DNA of 64,000 bases from Kribbella caucasensis. GTDB taxonomy: Bacteria > Actinomycetota > Actinomycetes > Propionibacteriales > Kribbellaceae. Positions within the stretch are counted from its first letter, which is position 1, and each line of letters starts with the position of its first letter. This document shows, piece by piece, positions 50,032 through 58,984 of this stretch. The notes under the pieces are model-generated. The model was not told where the DNA came from. It saw nothing but the letters and a program-made list of their open reading frames with translations, and ran no database searches. The DNA is taken from NCBI RefSeq assembly GCF_004361855.1, contig NZ_SNWQ01000022.1, positions 83,181 to 147,180 of the forward strand, in the 5' to 3' direction. Both the position numbers and the translations under genes were made by a program.

Positions 50032-52094
50032 CGAACAGGTTGCGCCGGGCCCGCGACGAGGACGGCGCCGCCCTGGTCCTGGTGCTGATCGTGATCACCG
50101 TGGCGGCCCTCGGGATCTCGGCCCTGCTGACCCGGGCGGACACCGGTGTCCGGGCCACTGTCGGACTGCGTGACCAGGCGGCCGCGACGTACGTGGCGGA
50201 CGGCGCGATGCAGGCGGCGATCAACAACCTTCGCAACAGCGATTACAACCACACAACGGGCCAGCACTGCTTCGGGTCCGCCGACACGCTGGAGCTGAAG
50301 AACTTCGTCGGCAACGACTCCGCAGCCGTTACCTGCAACGCCGATCCGAACAAGGTGCTGATCCAGTGCCCGTCGCTGTCGAACTGCAACCGCCCGGGCA
50401 ACGCCATCCTGACCCTCGGCAAGGTGTCCGGTGAGGACGGCCTGAACATCCAGCAGCCGACCGGATCCACCTTCCGGGTCCGAGGCAACATCTTCTCCAA
50501 CTCGAACATCAACGTCGTCAACGGAACGCTGAACACCAACGCGCGCATCTGGGCGCGCACTTCCTGCGCCGGCTCGATGCAGAGCACACCGGGCCCGTCC
50601 TGCAACTACGGATCTACGCCGAACGTCCTCGGCGACGACCCCGGATACGTGCCGGCGGCAACCACTGTGCCCGAGCACCGATCGTTGCCGGCCTGCACGA
50701 CGCAGAACTCCGTGGTCACCTTCCAGCCCGGGTACTACGACGACGCGGTCGGGCTGTCCAAGATGATGTCGGGCAGCAGCGCCTGCCGGCACAGCACCTG
50801 GTGGTTCAAGCCGGGCACGTACTACTTCGACTTCCACAACGACGGCGACGGCGCCAATCCGGTCCTGCCGTCCGGCTCCAACGTCTGGTCGGTTGACGAC
50901 GGTTACCTGGTCGCGGGCCGTCCGGTCGACGGGGCAGGGAACGTGATCGCCTCGCCGCCGGTCCCGGCCACGATCCCCGGTTCGTGCCAGAACCCGATCA
51001 AGACCGCGTCCGCCGTCGGGGTCCAGTTCATCTTCGGCGGCGACAGCCGGCTGGAGGTGAAGGCCGGGCAGGCGGAGATCTGCGGCACGTACAGCGTGGA
51101 CAAGCCGCCGGTGGCGGTCTATGGACTCTCGTCGGGTGCCGAGACGCCGACCACGTTCACGGCCAAGCCGACCTCGATCCCCTCGCAGGGCGGCTACAAC
51201 CCGACGGCCACAGTGGCCGCGCTGGAGGATGTCGGTGGTACCGCCGCCTCCTGGAAGAGCAACAAGAAGAACGACTCGACCGTACTTCGCCTGCGGGGTT
51301 TCGCGCCCCCGAGTGCGATCCCGGTCGGATCGGTGCTGCAGTCGGCTGTCGTCGAGGTAACCCACCGGCATACCGACGTGGCGACCAAGGACAGCTTCAG
51401 TGCCAGGTTGACGACCGGTTCCGGCGATGACGTGACCGGTACGAGCTCTGGTCAGTTCGGCAGCCCCACGACGTACCAGACCGAGTCGATCCCGTTGGAC
51501 GTGAGCGACGAGAACGGTCTGTCCCAGGCCGTGTACGACGGCACGTACAGCGAGGCCACGATCAACCTCACGACGAACCTGGTCGAGAAGGACGACACGG
51601 AGTACCTGGACCGGGTCCGGCTCGTGCTGACGTACCGCGCTCCCGCCTTCCGGGCCGGATCGGGGTGTGTCACCAACACGCCGTACATGGGTGTCGGCAG
51701 CGACGACACCTGCGCGATGGTCAGTACGGTCAACAACTCCGGCAACCAGTTCTACGTCCAGGGCACGACGTACGCGCCGTCGGCCGCGATCGACGTCACG
51801 CTCAACAACGCGGCCGAGCAGGTGTTCCGGTTCGGCGTGGTGGCCCGATCCCTGTGGGTGAAGGAGACCGGGAGCTTCTCGTACACCGGAGTCGTCATCG
51901 AGGTACCGGACGACTCGCCGGGCTTCGTGTTCACCCTCTATCTGAACGTCTATCTCTGCCAGGGCGCATCGACCTGTACGCCGGGTGGCGCGCCGACGCT
52001 GACCTCCAGAGTCGCGTTGGTGGACTCCGATCCCACCATTCCTGATCCGGGCCGTCGGCAGGTCACCGTACTGAGCTGGTCACGTCCCGGCTGA
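50028..52094 (+). CDS. large PilX-like pilus-associated protein with extracellular beta domains
   Basis: A 688-residue protein starting MTNRLRRARDEDGAALVLVL, with the hydrophobic helix of PilX-type N-termini (no Glu5). About 650 residues of Ser/Thr/Gly/Asn-rich, cysteine-containing extracellular sequence follow, including a mid region with VRGNIFSNSNINVVNGTLN (beta-helix-like) and a section near 430-540 resembling a jelly-roll carbohydrate-type fold. It overlaps the previous gene (ATGA). Candidate adhesin at the pilus tip; no known family could be named with confidence. Its end overlaps the convergent prepilin peptidase gene by 15 bases. Confidence 0.8.
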   Translation: MTNRLRRARDEDGAALVLVLIVITVAALGISALLTRADTGVRATVGLRDQAAATYVADGAMQAAINNLRNSDYNHTTGQHCFGSADTLELKNFVGNDSAAVTCNADPNKVLIQCPSLSNCNRPGNAILTLGKVSGEDGLNIQQPTGSTFRVRGNIFSNSNINVVNGTLNTNARIWARTSCAGSMQSTPGPSCNYGSTPNVLGDDPGYVPAATTVPEHRSLPACTTQNSVVTFQPGYYDDAVGLSKMMSGSSACRHSTWWFKPGTYYFDFHNDGDGANPVLPSGSNVWSVDDGYLVAGRPVDGAGNVIASPPVPATIPGSCQNPIKTASAVGVQFIFGGDSRLEVKAGQAEICGTYSVDKPPVAVYGLSSGAETPTTFTAKPTSIPSQGGYNPTATVAALEDVGGTAASWKSNKKNDSTVLRLRGFAPPSAIPVGSVLQSAVVEVTHRHTDVATKDSFSARLTTGSGDDVTGTSSGQFGSPTTYQTESIPLDVSDENGLSQAVYDGTYSEATINLTTNLVEKDDTEYLDRVRLVLTYRAPAFRAGSGCVTNTPYMGVGSDDTCAMVSTVNNSGNQFYVQGTTYAPSAAIDVTLNNAAEQVFRFGVVARSLWVKETGSFSYTGVVIEVPDDSPGFVFTLYLNVYLCQGASTCTPGGAPTLTSRVALVDSDPTIPDPGRRQVTVLSWSRPG

Positions 52095-52871
52095 GCTGAG
52101 CAGGCTGTTCCAGGCCCGCGCCACCGGATCGGCTACGAACACGGCCAGCAGGGCGGCGGCGATCATGAACGGCCCGAACGGCAGCGCGGTCTTGCGCCCA
52201 CCCTGTCCGGTGGCCATCACGACCACGCCGACCACAGCGCCGAGCAGGAAGCCGCCGAACGCACCGACCACGAGTGCGGACCAGGACAGGTACGCCAGCA
52301 CGCCACCGATCAGCCCAGACAGCTTCACGTCACCCCAGCCCATCCCGCCTGGAACCACGAGAACCAGCAGGAGGTAGAAGGCGAACAACACGACCGCGCC
52401 GATCGCGGCCCGCGCGAGTGGCCACCACTCCTGCTCCACCAGCGCGGACACGGTCAGCAGTACGGCGAGCACAGGGTACGACGGGAGCACGATCGCGTTC
52501 GGCAGCTTCCGCAGGTCGAGGTCGATCAGGGCCAGTGCGACGCCGGCCGCGGCGAACCAGGCGTACGCGGGGAGCGCGGAGAGCAGGTCGAGCTGCTGTA
52601 GTCGCCAGGCAAGGGCAGCGAAGAGCAGGCCGGTCCCTGCCTCGACCAACGGGTACCGCGCGCTGATCGGCTCTCCGCAGTCGGCACAGCGTCCGCGGAG
52701 CAGCAGCCAGCCCAGCACGGGGATGTTGTGCCTCGGCCGGATCGGGTTACCGCAGCGCGGGCACTGCGACGGCGGTCGGCTCAGGGAGAGCCGGCGCGGC
52801 ACCCGGTGGATGACCACGTTGAGGAACGAGCCGATGGCCAGTCCGAAGACCGCAGCGAGTACGACGACCAT
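52080..52871 (-). CDS. pilD: prepilin peptidase PilD (A24 aspartic peptidase)
   Basis: A 263-residue membrane peptidase/methylase. The N-terminal domain has the zinc pairs CPRCGNP and CADCGEP; the catalytic aspartates lie in LIDLDLRKLPN and GMGWGDVKLSG (GxGD). Eight helices are traceable. It would cleave and N-methylate the prepilins of the operon. It is on the opposite strand, tail-to-tail with the PilX-like gene, and diverges from the NarL-type regulator. Confidence 0.93.
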   Translation of the reverse strand: MVVVLAAVFGLAIGSFLNVVIHRVPRRLSLSRPPSQCPRCGNPIRPRHNIPVLGWLLLRGRCADCGEPISARYPLVEAGTGLLFAALAWRLQQLDLLSALPAYAWFAAAGVALALIDLDLRKLPNAIVLPSYPVLAVLLTVSALVEQEWWPLARAAIGAVVLFAFYLLLVLVVPGGMGWGDVKLSGLIGGVLAYLSWSALVVGAFGGFLLGAVVGVVVMATGQGGRKTALPFGPFMIAAALLAVFVADPVARAWNSLLSSAGT

Positions 52872-53021
52872 CCGGACCTCCGCAACCGGGTAACCAAACG
52901 CTCAACAATCAAGGTGAAAAGCACCCGCCGGAAACCCGTAACGGATTGTAGGCGTCAGCCGATCGTAGTGACAGAAGGTGATATCCGCCACGTGCTGGGG
53001 CGGCTAGTGGGCGGGGGACAC

Positions 53022-53672
53022 ATGAGCAGCTCGACTGCGGTCGTCGTCATCGACGGTCACACGCTGATCCGGTACGGACTGGTTCGGCTGGTCGGCAACG
53101 ATGCGGAGATCACCGTCGTCGGCGAGTGCGGTCTGGCCGCCGAGGCGCCGGCGCTGGTGGCCGCGACCCGGCCCGACGTGGTGGTCCTGGACGTCAGCCT
53201 GCCGGACGCCGACGGTCTCACGCTGGCCCGGGAGTTGCGGGACCGGAATCCCGGCCTCGGCATCGTCATCCTCACCTCGCATGCCGAGGACGACGTCCTG
53301 TTCCGGGCGCTCGAGACCGGGGTGTCGGCCTTCGTCCGCAAGACCGCGCCGAATGCCGAGTTGCTCGGCGCGATCCGGCATGCGGCCGTCGCGGCGGACT
53401 CCTTCACGGCGACCGGTCTGGCGGCGGCGCTGGCCCGGCGTACCCGGTCCGTCAGCGGTGTCGTGCTCAGTCCGCGCGAGCGGGAGGTCCTGCTCCTGCT
53501 GGCCGCCGGCCAATCGGTGCCGGCCATCGCGGGCGTGATGTTCGTCAGCGTGTCGACGGCGAAGACCTACGTCGGCCGCGTCTACGAGAAGCTCGGCGCG
53601 GGCAACCGGGCGACCGCGATCATGACCGCCCTCCGCCTCGGCCTCATCCACCCCGAGCCAGTCCCCGCCTGA
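53022..53672 (+). CDS. orphan NarL/LuxR-family response regulator
   Basis: A 216-residue regulator: receiver domain (VVVLDVSLPDADG with phospho-Asp near 56, Lys in FVRKTA near 106) and C-terminal LuxR HTH (LSPREREVLLLLAAGQSV, STAKTYVGRVYEKLGAGN). The usual acidic pair near the N-terminus reads VIDGHTLIR, so one acidic metal ligand is Gly. No histidine kinase is adjacent. Its place divergent from pilD suggests control of pili, but this is inference. Confidence 0.88.
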   Translation: MSSSTAVVVIDGHTLIRYGLVRLVGNDAEITVVGECGLAAEAPALVAATRPDVVVLDVSLPDADGLTLARELRDRNPGLGIVILTSHAEDDVLFRALETGVSAFVRKTAPNAELLGAIRHAAVAADSFTATGLAAALARRTRSVSGVVLSPREREVLLLLAAGQSVPAIAGVMFVSVSTAKTYVGRVYEKLGAGNRATAIMTALRLGLIHPEPVPA

Positions 53673-53686
53673 GCTACTCTCTGGCG

Positions 53687-54298
53687 GTGAGCGACCAACG
53701 GTTCGTCGTACTGGTTGTTCCTGCGCGGGGGACGTGGGCGCCGCCTGGGCGGGATCCGGAGGTGTGGCGGCTCGCGCTGGCGGAGGACACGTACGAGGTA
53801 CTCGCCGCGCTGGATCGCGTCGAGGTGGCTGTTGCGGTTGCCGGTGGGGACGAGGCCGCGGTCGCTGAGGTGGCGGGGCTGACGTGGCCCGGGACACCCG
53901 TGTACGCCGTGGACGCCGGGCGACCGGTTCTCGAAGCCGTGGAGAAGGTGGGGCCGGCCGCGGCGGTCGTCGCGGTGAGCTACGACGTACCGGATCTGCC
54001 GGGGCTCCTTGTCGGCAAGCTGTTCCGGGCACTGGGGGCGGCCGATATCGCGGTGACGCCGGCCGAGGACGGTTCGCTGGCTGCGATCGGCGTACGGCTC
54101 CCGCTCGCCCCATGGCTCACCGATCTCGCCCCGACCTTCGACACCACGCTCGCTGAACTGGACGACCAGAAACCCCGCCGCCACGCGGTCGCCCTGGGAC
54201 CAGGCTGGCACCGGCTCCGCGCCACCGCCGACATCGCCCGCCTCGATCCCGGGCTCGAGGGCTGGGACGCGACCCGCGCCCAACTTCGCGGAACCTGA
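53687..54298 (+). CDS. conserved hypothetical, possible MobA/DUF2064-like nucleotidyl/glycosyl transferase fold
   Basis: A 203-residue protein. The central segment SYDVPDLPGLLVGKLFRALG...IAVTPAEDGSLAAIGVR resembles the D-x-P-x-L-P and PaeDGG motifs of MobA/DUF2064-type transferases, but the N-terminal nucleotide signature is weak. Start GTG 53687 lies 14 bases after the regulator stop, so they may be co-transcribed. Function unknown. Confidence 0.65.
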   Translation: MSDQRFVVLVVPARGTWAPPGRDPEVWRLALAEDTYEVLAALDRVEVAVAVAGGDEAAVAEVAGLTWPGTPVYAVDAGRPVLEAVEKVGPAAAVVAVSYDVPDLPGLLVGKLFRALGAADIAVTPAEDGSLAAIGVRLPLAPWLTDLAPTFDTTLAELDDQKPRRHAVALGPGWHRLRATADIARLDPGLEGWDATRAQLRGT

Positions 54299-54464
54299 CC
54301 CGTCACTTTCTCGACGCCGACTCGTTGCACAAGCAGCGAGACATGGGGGTTGTCCACGAGGACAGCGTCGCAACTGGTCTGTCGGTGCCGTTCAGGGGCG
54401 GTCCGACCGGCAGCACCAGCGAAGGGGGGAGCGACGCCGTCCAGGGGGATTGATCGCACCGCAC

Positions 54465-54500
54465 GTGTGCGGGCCGGAGTACAGGGACCGGCCCGCACAC
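54465..54500. terminator. terminator hairpin downstream of the NUDIX gene
   Basis: GTGTGCGGGCCGG (54465-54477) and CCGGCCCGCACAC (54488-54500) are perfect complements, 16 bases beyond the minus-strand NUDIX stop. The gap 54299-54464 holds nothing I can identify. Confidence 0.75.
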
Positions 54501-54516
54501 CCTGCAAATCATGCCC

Positions 54517-55059
54517 TCAACTGACCTTGCGGTAGGCCCGGTTCACCAGACCTTCGACTGTCTCGTCGATCCCGTCCGGCAGCGCGTCGACGCCGAACCA
54601 GCCCAGATCGTGCGACTCCTCGCTGACCAGGTACTCCGTGCCCTCGGTCGCCGTCACCAGGAACTGCACGTCCAGGTGATACCCGCCCTTACACCCACCG
54701 ACGAGCAATTCGTGCCGGGACAACTGCAGCGGCGCCGGGTCGATCATCAGCCCCGGCAACCCCGACTCCTCAGTCGCCTCGCGCAGCGCCGCACCGGCCA
54801 GCGTGGTGTCGCGCGGCTCGCAGTGCCCGCCGAGTTGCAACCACCGTCCGACCGTCCGGTGCAACGTCAGCAGCACCTTGCTACCCGACAGGTCCACCAC
54901 CAGCGCAGACGCAGTCACGTGTTCAGGCCGGCAACTCCGTGCCAGCCCGTCCTCGTACTGCGCCAGGTGGCGGACGTAGTGATCGCGGAGCCCGGCCTGT
55001 TCGGCGTCCGGGGGATTCCAGTTGGTCAGGAGGTCGGTCGCGTCCTGGTGCAGTGTCAC
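54517..55059 (-). CDS. NUDIX hydrolase
   Basis: A 180-residue NUDIX protein with box GGHCEPRDTTLAGAALREAT followed by EESG, starting at GTG 55059, which overlaps the DUF2342 stop (GTGA). That overlap implies translational coupling. It has an N-terminal helical region and a C-terminal LVSEESHDLGWFGVDALP. The substrate is unknown. Confidence 0.87.
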   Translation of the reverse strand: MTLHQDATDLLTNWNPPDAEQAGLRDHYVRHLAQYEDGLARSCRPEHVTASALVVDLSGSKVLLTLHRTVGRWLQLGGHCEPRDTTLAGAALREATEESGLPGLMIDPAPLQLSRHELLVGGCKGGYHLDVQFLVTATEGTEYLVSEESHDLGWFGVDALPDGIDETVEGLVNRAYRKVS

Positions 55060-56399
55060 TTGTCTTTGTTGCCCTCGTCATCCTTCGACTCACCCGGACC
55101 GGAGTCACCCGGAGCAGAGCCGCCCGGGCCGGACTCACTCTGGCCGGAGTCGCTCTCGCCGAGGAAGTCGGTGATGTCGATGTCGGACAGCTCGCCCGAG
55201 TGCTGGGCGAACCCGATCGGGTCGTCCAGATCGGTGGCACCCGGCAACAGATCCGGGTGCGACCACAGCTCGTCGCGCCCCTCGAACCCCCTGGCGTCCC
55301 GTACTGCGGCCCACAGGTTCGCCGCATCGCGCAGCCGACGGGGGCGCAACTGGAGCCCGACCAGCGTGGCGAACGTCTGCTCGGCCGGACCACCCGCGGC
55401 CCGCCGGCGGCGTACGGTCTCGGCCAGTTGGACGGCGGAAGGCATCCGGTCCTTGGTGGCCTCGCGGACCACGTCGTCGACCCAGCCCTCGACCAGTGCG
55501 AGCGCGGTCTCCAGCCGGGCCAGGGCGGCCTTCTGCTGCTCGGAGTCCTCCGGCTCGAACAGGCCGCCCGCCAGCGCCTCCTGCATGGCCTCCGGGTTCT
55601 GCAGGTCAACGTCGGCCATCGCCCGCTCGATCTTGCCGGTGTCCACCTGGATCCCGGCCGCGTAGTCGGCGACGTGCGAGAACATGTGCTGCCGCAGCCA
55701 CGGAGCGCCCGCGAACAACCGCTGGTGGGCGCACTCGCGCAGCGCGAGGTACAGCCGCACGTCCTCGTCCGTCACGCCCAGACCCTCGGCGAACTTGGCC
55801 ACGTTGTCCGGCAGCAGCACCGCCTGCCCCACCGGCCCGAGCGGCAGCCCGATGTCGGACGAGCTCACCACTTCACCGGCGAGCTCACCGAGCGCCTGTC
55901 CCACCTGCGCGCCGAAGATCGAGCCGCCGAGCTGCCGGAGCATGCCGGCCATCGGACCGGCCAGCTGCTGCGCCTCGGCCGGCAGGGCGCTGCCCATCGC
56001 ACCGGCGACGTGCTCCGCGACCGGGTCCACCACCGTCTGCCAAACGGGCAGCGTGTTCTCCACCCACTCGGCCCGGCTCCACGCCGCGGAGTTGGTGGAC
56101 GCCTCGGGCAGTGTGGTCGACTGGTCCAGCCAGTGCTCGGCCAGCCGCACAGCGTCGGCCACCCGCTCGTGGTCGGTGGGCGTGACGGACCGGTCACCGT
56201 TCGCCGCGACGGTCTTGCGGGCGATGTCCTTGGCCAGGTCCCAGTTCACCGGCTTGCCGTCCGTGGACCCGCTGAGCAGCTGCTGGACCTGGGCGAAGAT
56301 CGCGTTCAGGTCGGGCGCGCCACCGGCCGCACCGGAGAACTGCTGGAACATGGCCTCGAACGGAGTTCCCTTGAACGGGTTGTCCGGTTCGTCGCTCAT
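55056..56399 (-). CDS. DUF2342 (zinc-dependent metalloprotease-like) protein
   Basis: A 447-residue protein of the actinobacterial DUF2342/TIGR03624 family. The body has WVENTLPVWQTVVDPVAEHV, FGAQVGQALGELAGEV and the metal-like ALRECAHQRLF (ExxH) motif. The C-terminus is a charged, Gly/Ser/Asp-rich tail. The gene corresponds to the DUF2342 neighbour of uvrD2-whiB7 in M. tuberculosis. The start is ATG 56399 (MSDEPDNPFKG), after AGGAAGG; the 56438 frame is longer but unlikely. It is divergent from moaE. Confidence 0.88.
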   Translation of the reverse strand: MSDEPDNPFKGTPFEAMFQQFSGAAGGAPDLNAIFAQVQQLLSGSTDGKPVNWDLAKDIARKTVAANGDRSVTPTDHERVADAVRLAEHWLDQSTTLPEASTNSAAWSRAEWVENTLPVWQTVVDPVAEHVAGAMGSALPAEAQQLAGPMAGMLRQLGGSIFGAQVGQALGELAGEVVSSSDIGLPLGPVGQAVLLPDNVAKFAEGLGVTDEDVRLYLALRECAHQRLFAGAPWLRQHMFSHVADYAAGIQVDTGKIERAMADVDLQNPEAMQEALAGGLFEPEDSEQQKAALARLETALALVEGWVDDVVREATKDRMPSAVQLAETVRRRRAAGGPAEQTFATLVGLQLRPRRLRDAANLWAAVRDARGFEGRDELWSHPDLLPGATDLDDPIGFAQHSGELSDIDITDFLGESDSGQSESGPGGSAPGDSGPGESKDDEGNKDK

Positions 56400-56568
56400 C
56401 GGAGTGGCCTTCCTGTGCGGTGGGGCGTACAACTCCAACGTACTGGTTCATCCGGACCGTTCCGCCCTCGGTGAACGGTTTCACGCTTCCCTGTTCGCGC
56501 CGGGCAGACCCGACCGGTCCGGCTGGGGCAGATAGGCTGTTGAGTTCCGGGACAGGTAAGGGATGGTC

Positions 56569-56994
56569 ATGACCGTTGCGATCAGGCTGCTGGACATCCG
56601 CGACACCGCGCTGTCCAGTGACGAGGTGCTGGCCGCGATCGCGGACCCGACCGCGGGCGGTACGGCGCTGTTCATCGGCACCGTCCGGAACCACGACCAC
56701 GAGCGACCGGTCGACGAGCTCGGCTACGAAGCGCATCCGGACGCCCTGGAACACCTGCGCAAGGTCGCCGAGCGGGTCTGCGAGAACCAGGCCGTGACCG
56801 CGCTCGCGGCGGTGCACCGAACCGGTTCGCTGAGGATCGGGGACGTCGCGGTGATCGTCGGCGTGGCCGCCTCACATCGGGACGTGGCGTTCGCCGCCTG
56901 CCGGCAGTTGATCGACGATCTCAAGGCCGAGGTCCCGATTTGGAAACACCAGCACTTCACCGACGGTGCGAGCGAGTGGGTCGGCGCCAGTTGA
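56569..56994 (+). CDS. moaE: molybdopterin synthase large subunit MoaE
   Basis: A 141-residue MoaE: GGTALFIGTVRNHD near the N-terminus, LGYEAHPDALEHL, AAVHRTGSLRIGDVAVIVGV and the catalytic-site AEVPIWKHQHFTDG with the active-site lysine. It converts precursor Z (cPMP) with MoaD-thiocarboxylate; MoeZ at 4.4 kb is the likely MoaD activator. AAGGG suits ATG 56569 better than the ATG two codons upstream. Confidence 0.9.
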   Translation: MTVAIRLLDIRDTALSSDEVLAAIADPTAGGTALFIGTVRNHDHERPVDELGYEAHPDALEHLRKVAERVCENQAVTALAAVHRTGSLRIGDVAVIVGVAASHRDVAFAACRQLIDDLKAEVPIWKHQHFTDGASEWVGAS

Positions 56995-57048
56995 CACGTA
57001 CGCTGGGCGCATGAACGGGCGTAACCACAGGCAACTGAAGGTGACCGG

Positions 57049-57318
57049 GTGAAGGTTCTGGCCTGGCTGCTCTTCCCGCTGGCCGCCACCGTCCTGGCGA
57101 TGTGCTGGGCGGCCTGGCGCGGGCGGAGCCGTGGCTCGCGCCGGTCCGGTACCGCGTTCGCCTCGGTGGAGGAGTTCCGCCGGTTCACCGACGCGCTGGC
57201 CGCCCCCGGTCCGCGCGCCACCCCCGAGCCGCGCGGACGGCTGCGCGGCCTCGTTCACAAGTTCAGGCCGGCCAAGGTCAAGGCGGCAAAGTTCAAGATC
57301 GCAGGGCAGGGTTCGTGA
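57049..57318 (+). CDS. small single-pass membrane protein, unknown
   Basis: An 89-residue protein starting GTG 57049 (MKVLAWLLFPLAATVLAMCW) with one N-terminal helix and a strongly basic cytoplasmic tail ending in KAAKFKIAGQGS. No family recognised. Its stop overlaps the start of the PDZ protease gene (GTGA), so it is coupled to it. Confidence 0.75.
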   Translation: MKVLAWLLFPLAATVLAMCWAAWRGRSRGSRRSGTAFASVEEFRRFTDALAAPGPRATPEPRGRLRGLVHKFRPAKVKAAKFKIAGQGS

Positions 57319-58352
57319 CACGTCGTACCGCCACGCTGGTCACCTCGATCGTCGTGCTCGTCTTCTCGCTCGGACTGGTCACCGTCTTCCCGGTGCCGTT
57401 CGTGTCCTTCAGCCCCGGGCCGGTCAGGGACACCCTCGGCACGGCCAAAGACAAGCCGGTCATCGAGGTCACCGGTCACGCGACGTTCCCGACCACCGGG
57501 CAGCTCGACCTGACCACCGTCTCGGTCACCTCGCCGGACCGGGAGCTGACCCTGCCGCAGGCGATGCGGAACTGGCTCGACCCGCACCACGACCTGTTCC
57601 CGCGCGACATCATCTACCCGCCCGACCAGAGCGCGGACGAGGTGGAGCAGCAGAACACCGCGGAGATGACCGGCTCGCAGGACAGCGCGCTCGCCGCGGC
57701 TCTGCAGGCTGCGGGCGTCCCCTTCCACCCGAAGGTGGCTGTTGTCGGCAAGGGCACCCCGGCCGACGGCAGGCTCAAGCCGGGCGACGTAGTACTGAAG
57801 GTGGACGGTGTCGCCGCCACTCAGGTGGCGCAGGTCGGCGAGCTGGTCCGGAAGAACAAGGTGGGTGAGGACGTCAGCTTCCTGATCCGCCGCGGCAGCG
57901 ACGAGCAGACGGTCGTGGTCAAGACCGCGGCGGCGCCCGGCGACGCGACCCGGCCGATGGTCGGGATCGAGGTCGGTGTCGACTCGGCGGTCAAGGTGAC
58001 CGTGAACCTGGGCCAGGACATCGGCGGCCCGAGCGCCGGTACGGCGTTCGCGCTGGCCATCTACGACAAGCTCACGTCGGGTCCGCTGCTCGACGGCAAG
58101 CACGTCGCCGTCACCGGCACGATCGACGCGCTCGGCCAGGTCGGCGCGATCGGCGGGATCCAGCAGAAGATCGCCGGCGCCCGGGAGGACGGCGCGACCG
58201 TCTTCCTGGTGCCCGCGCCGAACTGCGAGGCCGCCCGGCACGCCGATGTCGACGGCATCCAGCTGGTCAAGATCGGCACCCTGTCCGAGGCGATCAGCGC
58301 CTTGAAAGCACTGTCCAGTGGGACTGGAGACGTTCCGGCATGCACTCCGTGA
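57315..58352 (+). CDS. PDZ-domain, Lon-type (S16) secreted protease, YlbL-like
   Basis: A 345-residue membrane-anchored protease: N-terminal helix (residues about 7-27), an intermediate domain, a PDZ domain (about 135-210; KPGDVVLKVDGV) and an S16 catalytic domain with IGGPSAGTAFALAIYDKLT (catalytic Ser) and GAIGGIQQKIAGA (catalytic Lys). Start GTG 57315. It corresponds to the Rv3194c-type gene in the mycobacterial block, and it probably degrades extracytoplasmic proteins. Confidence 0.92.
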   Translation: MTRRTATLVTSIVVLVFSLGLVTVFPVPFVSFSPGPVRDTLGTAKDKPVIEVTGHATFPTTGQLDLTTVSVTSPDRELTLPQAMRNWLDPHHDLFPRDIIYPPDQSADEVEQQNTAEMTGSQDSALAAALQAAGVPFHPKVAVVGKGTPADGRLKPGDVVLKVDGVAATQVAQVGELVRKNKVGEDVSFLIRRGSDEQTVVVKTAAAPGDATRPMVGIEVGVDSAVKVTVNLGQDIGGPSAGTAFALAIYDKLTSGPLLDGKHVAVTGTIDALGQVGAIGGIQQKIAGAREDGATVFLVPAPNCEAARHADVDGIQLVKIGTLSEAISALKALSSGTGDVPACTP

Positions 58353-58984
58353 CACCTGATGCTCTGCCCGCCGACGCGCTCAGCCGGGCCGTGATCGAGA
58401 TCGAGAAACACGTCAGCAGCGCGGGCTGGGACCAGCCGGCGCAGCTGTTCGCGCTGGTGCCCACCGCCGAGCTGCTCGCCGCGGAACCACAGCTGGCCGC
58501 CGAGCTCGGCGCCGCCGACGCGACCCAGCCGCTCACCCCGGTCGCGCAGGGCGAACTGCCCGGTGGCGTCGACGACTCGAACCTGGCCGATGTGCTGGCC
58601 CGGATCGAGTGGCCGGACGGCGTCAGTGGTTGTGCCCTCGCGGTCGAGCGGATCGTGCTCCCGGCCGCGGTCGAGGCAGGGCTGGCCAGTGCCGAGACCG
58701 ACGCGGAACTGGCCCGGATGGCGGGTAGTGATCCGCGCCGTCACGAAGTACGGATGGTGGCTGCTGTACTGCGCGAAGGCGACCGGTTCGGCGCGGTCCG
58801 GTTGCGCGCGCACGACGAGGACAATGCAGTACTGACCGGGGAGGACTTGGTCCCCACGCTGTGCCAAGTACTGTCTTTGACATTCGAACCGTCGGAGGCT
58901 TCCGGCGGTGACCGGGCTGCTGGTCCGGTGAACGGCACCTCGGACGACGGTGTCTGGGGCGACGACGAGGAGAACCGATCATGA
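58340..58984 (+). CDS. PPA1309-family protein
   Basis: A 214-residue conserved actinobacterial protein with ALSRAVIEIEKHVSSAGWDQPAQLFALV at the start and RHEVRMVAAVLREGDRFGAVRLR toward the end; the C-terminal 30 residues are acidic. No catalytic motif is apparent. It overlaps the protease gene by 13 bases and the UPF0182 gene by 4, so all three form one operon. Confidence 0.88.
   Translation: MHSVTPDALPADALSRAVIEIEKHVSSAGWDQPAQLFALVPTAELLAAEPQLAAELGAADATQPLTPVAQGELPGGVDDSNLADVLARIEWPDGVSGCALAVERIVLPAAVEAGLASAETDAELARMAGSDPRRHEVRMVAAVLREGDRFGAVRLRAHDEDNAVLTGEDLVPTLCQVLSLTFEPSEASGGDRAAGPVNGTSDDGVWGDDEENRS

Noticed and set aside
54299..54464. Possible small RNA in the gap before the NUDIX terminator
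   Set aside because: A weak CTCGTTGC/GCAGCGAG stem is present, but there is no promoter or conserved motif that I can support.
57011..57052. A 13-codon ORF overlapping the start of the small membrane protein
   Set aside because: The frame ends GTGA over the start of the next gene, which could be coupling, but there is no SD and nothing else to support it.
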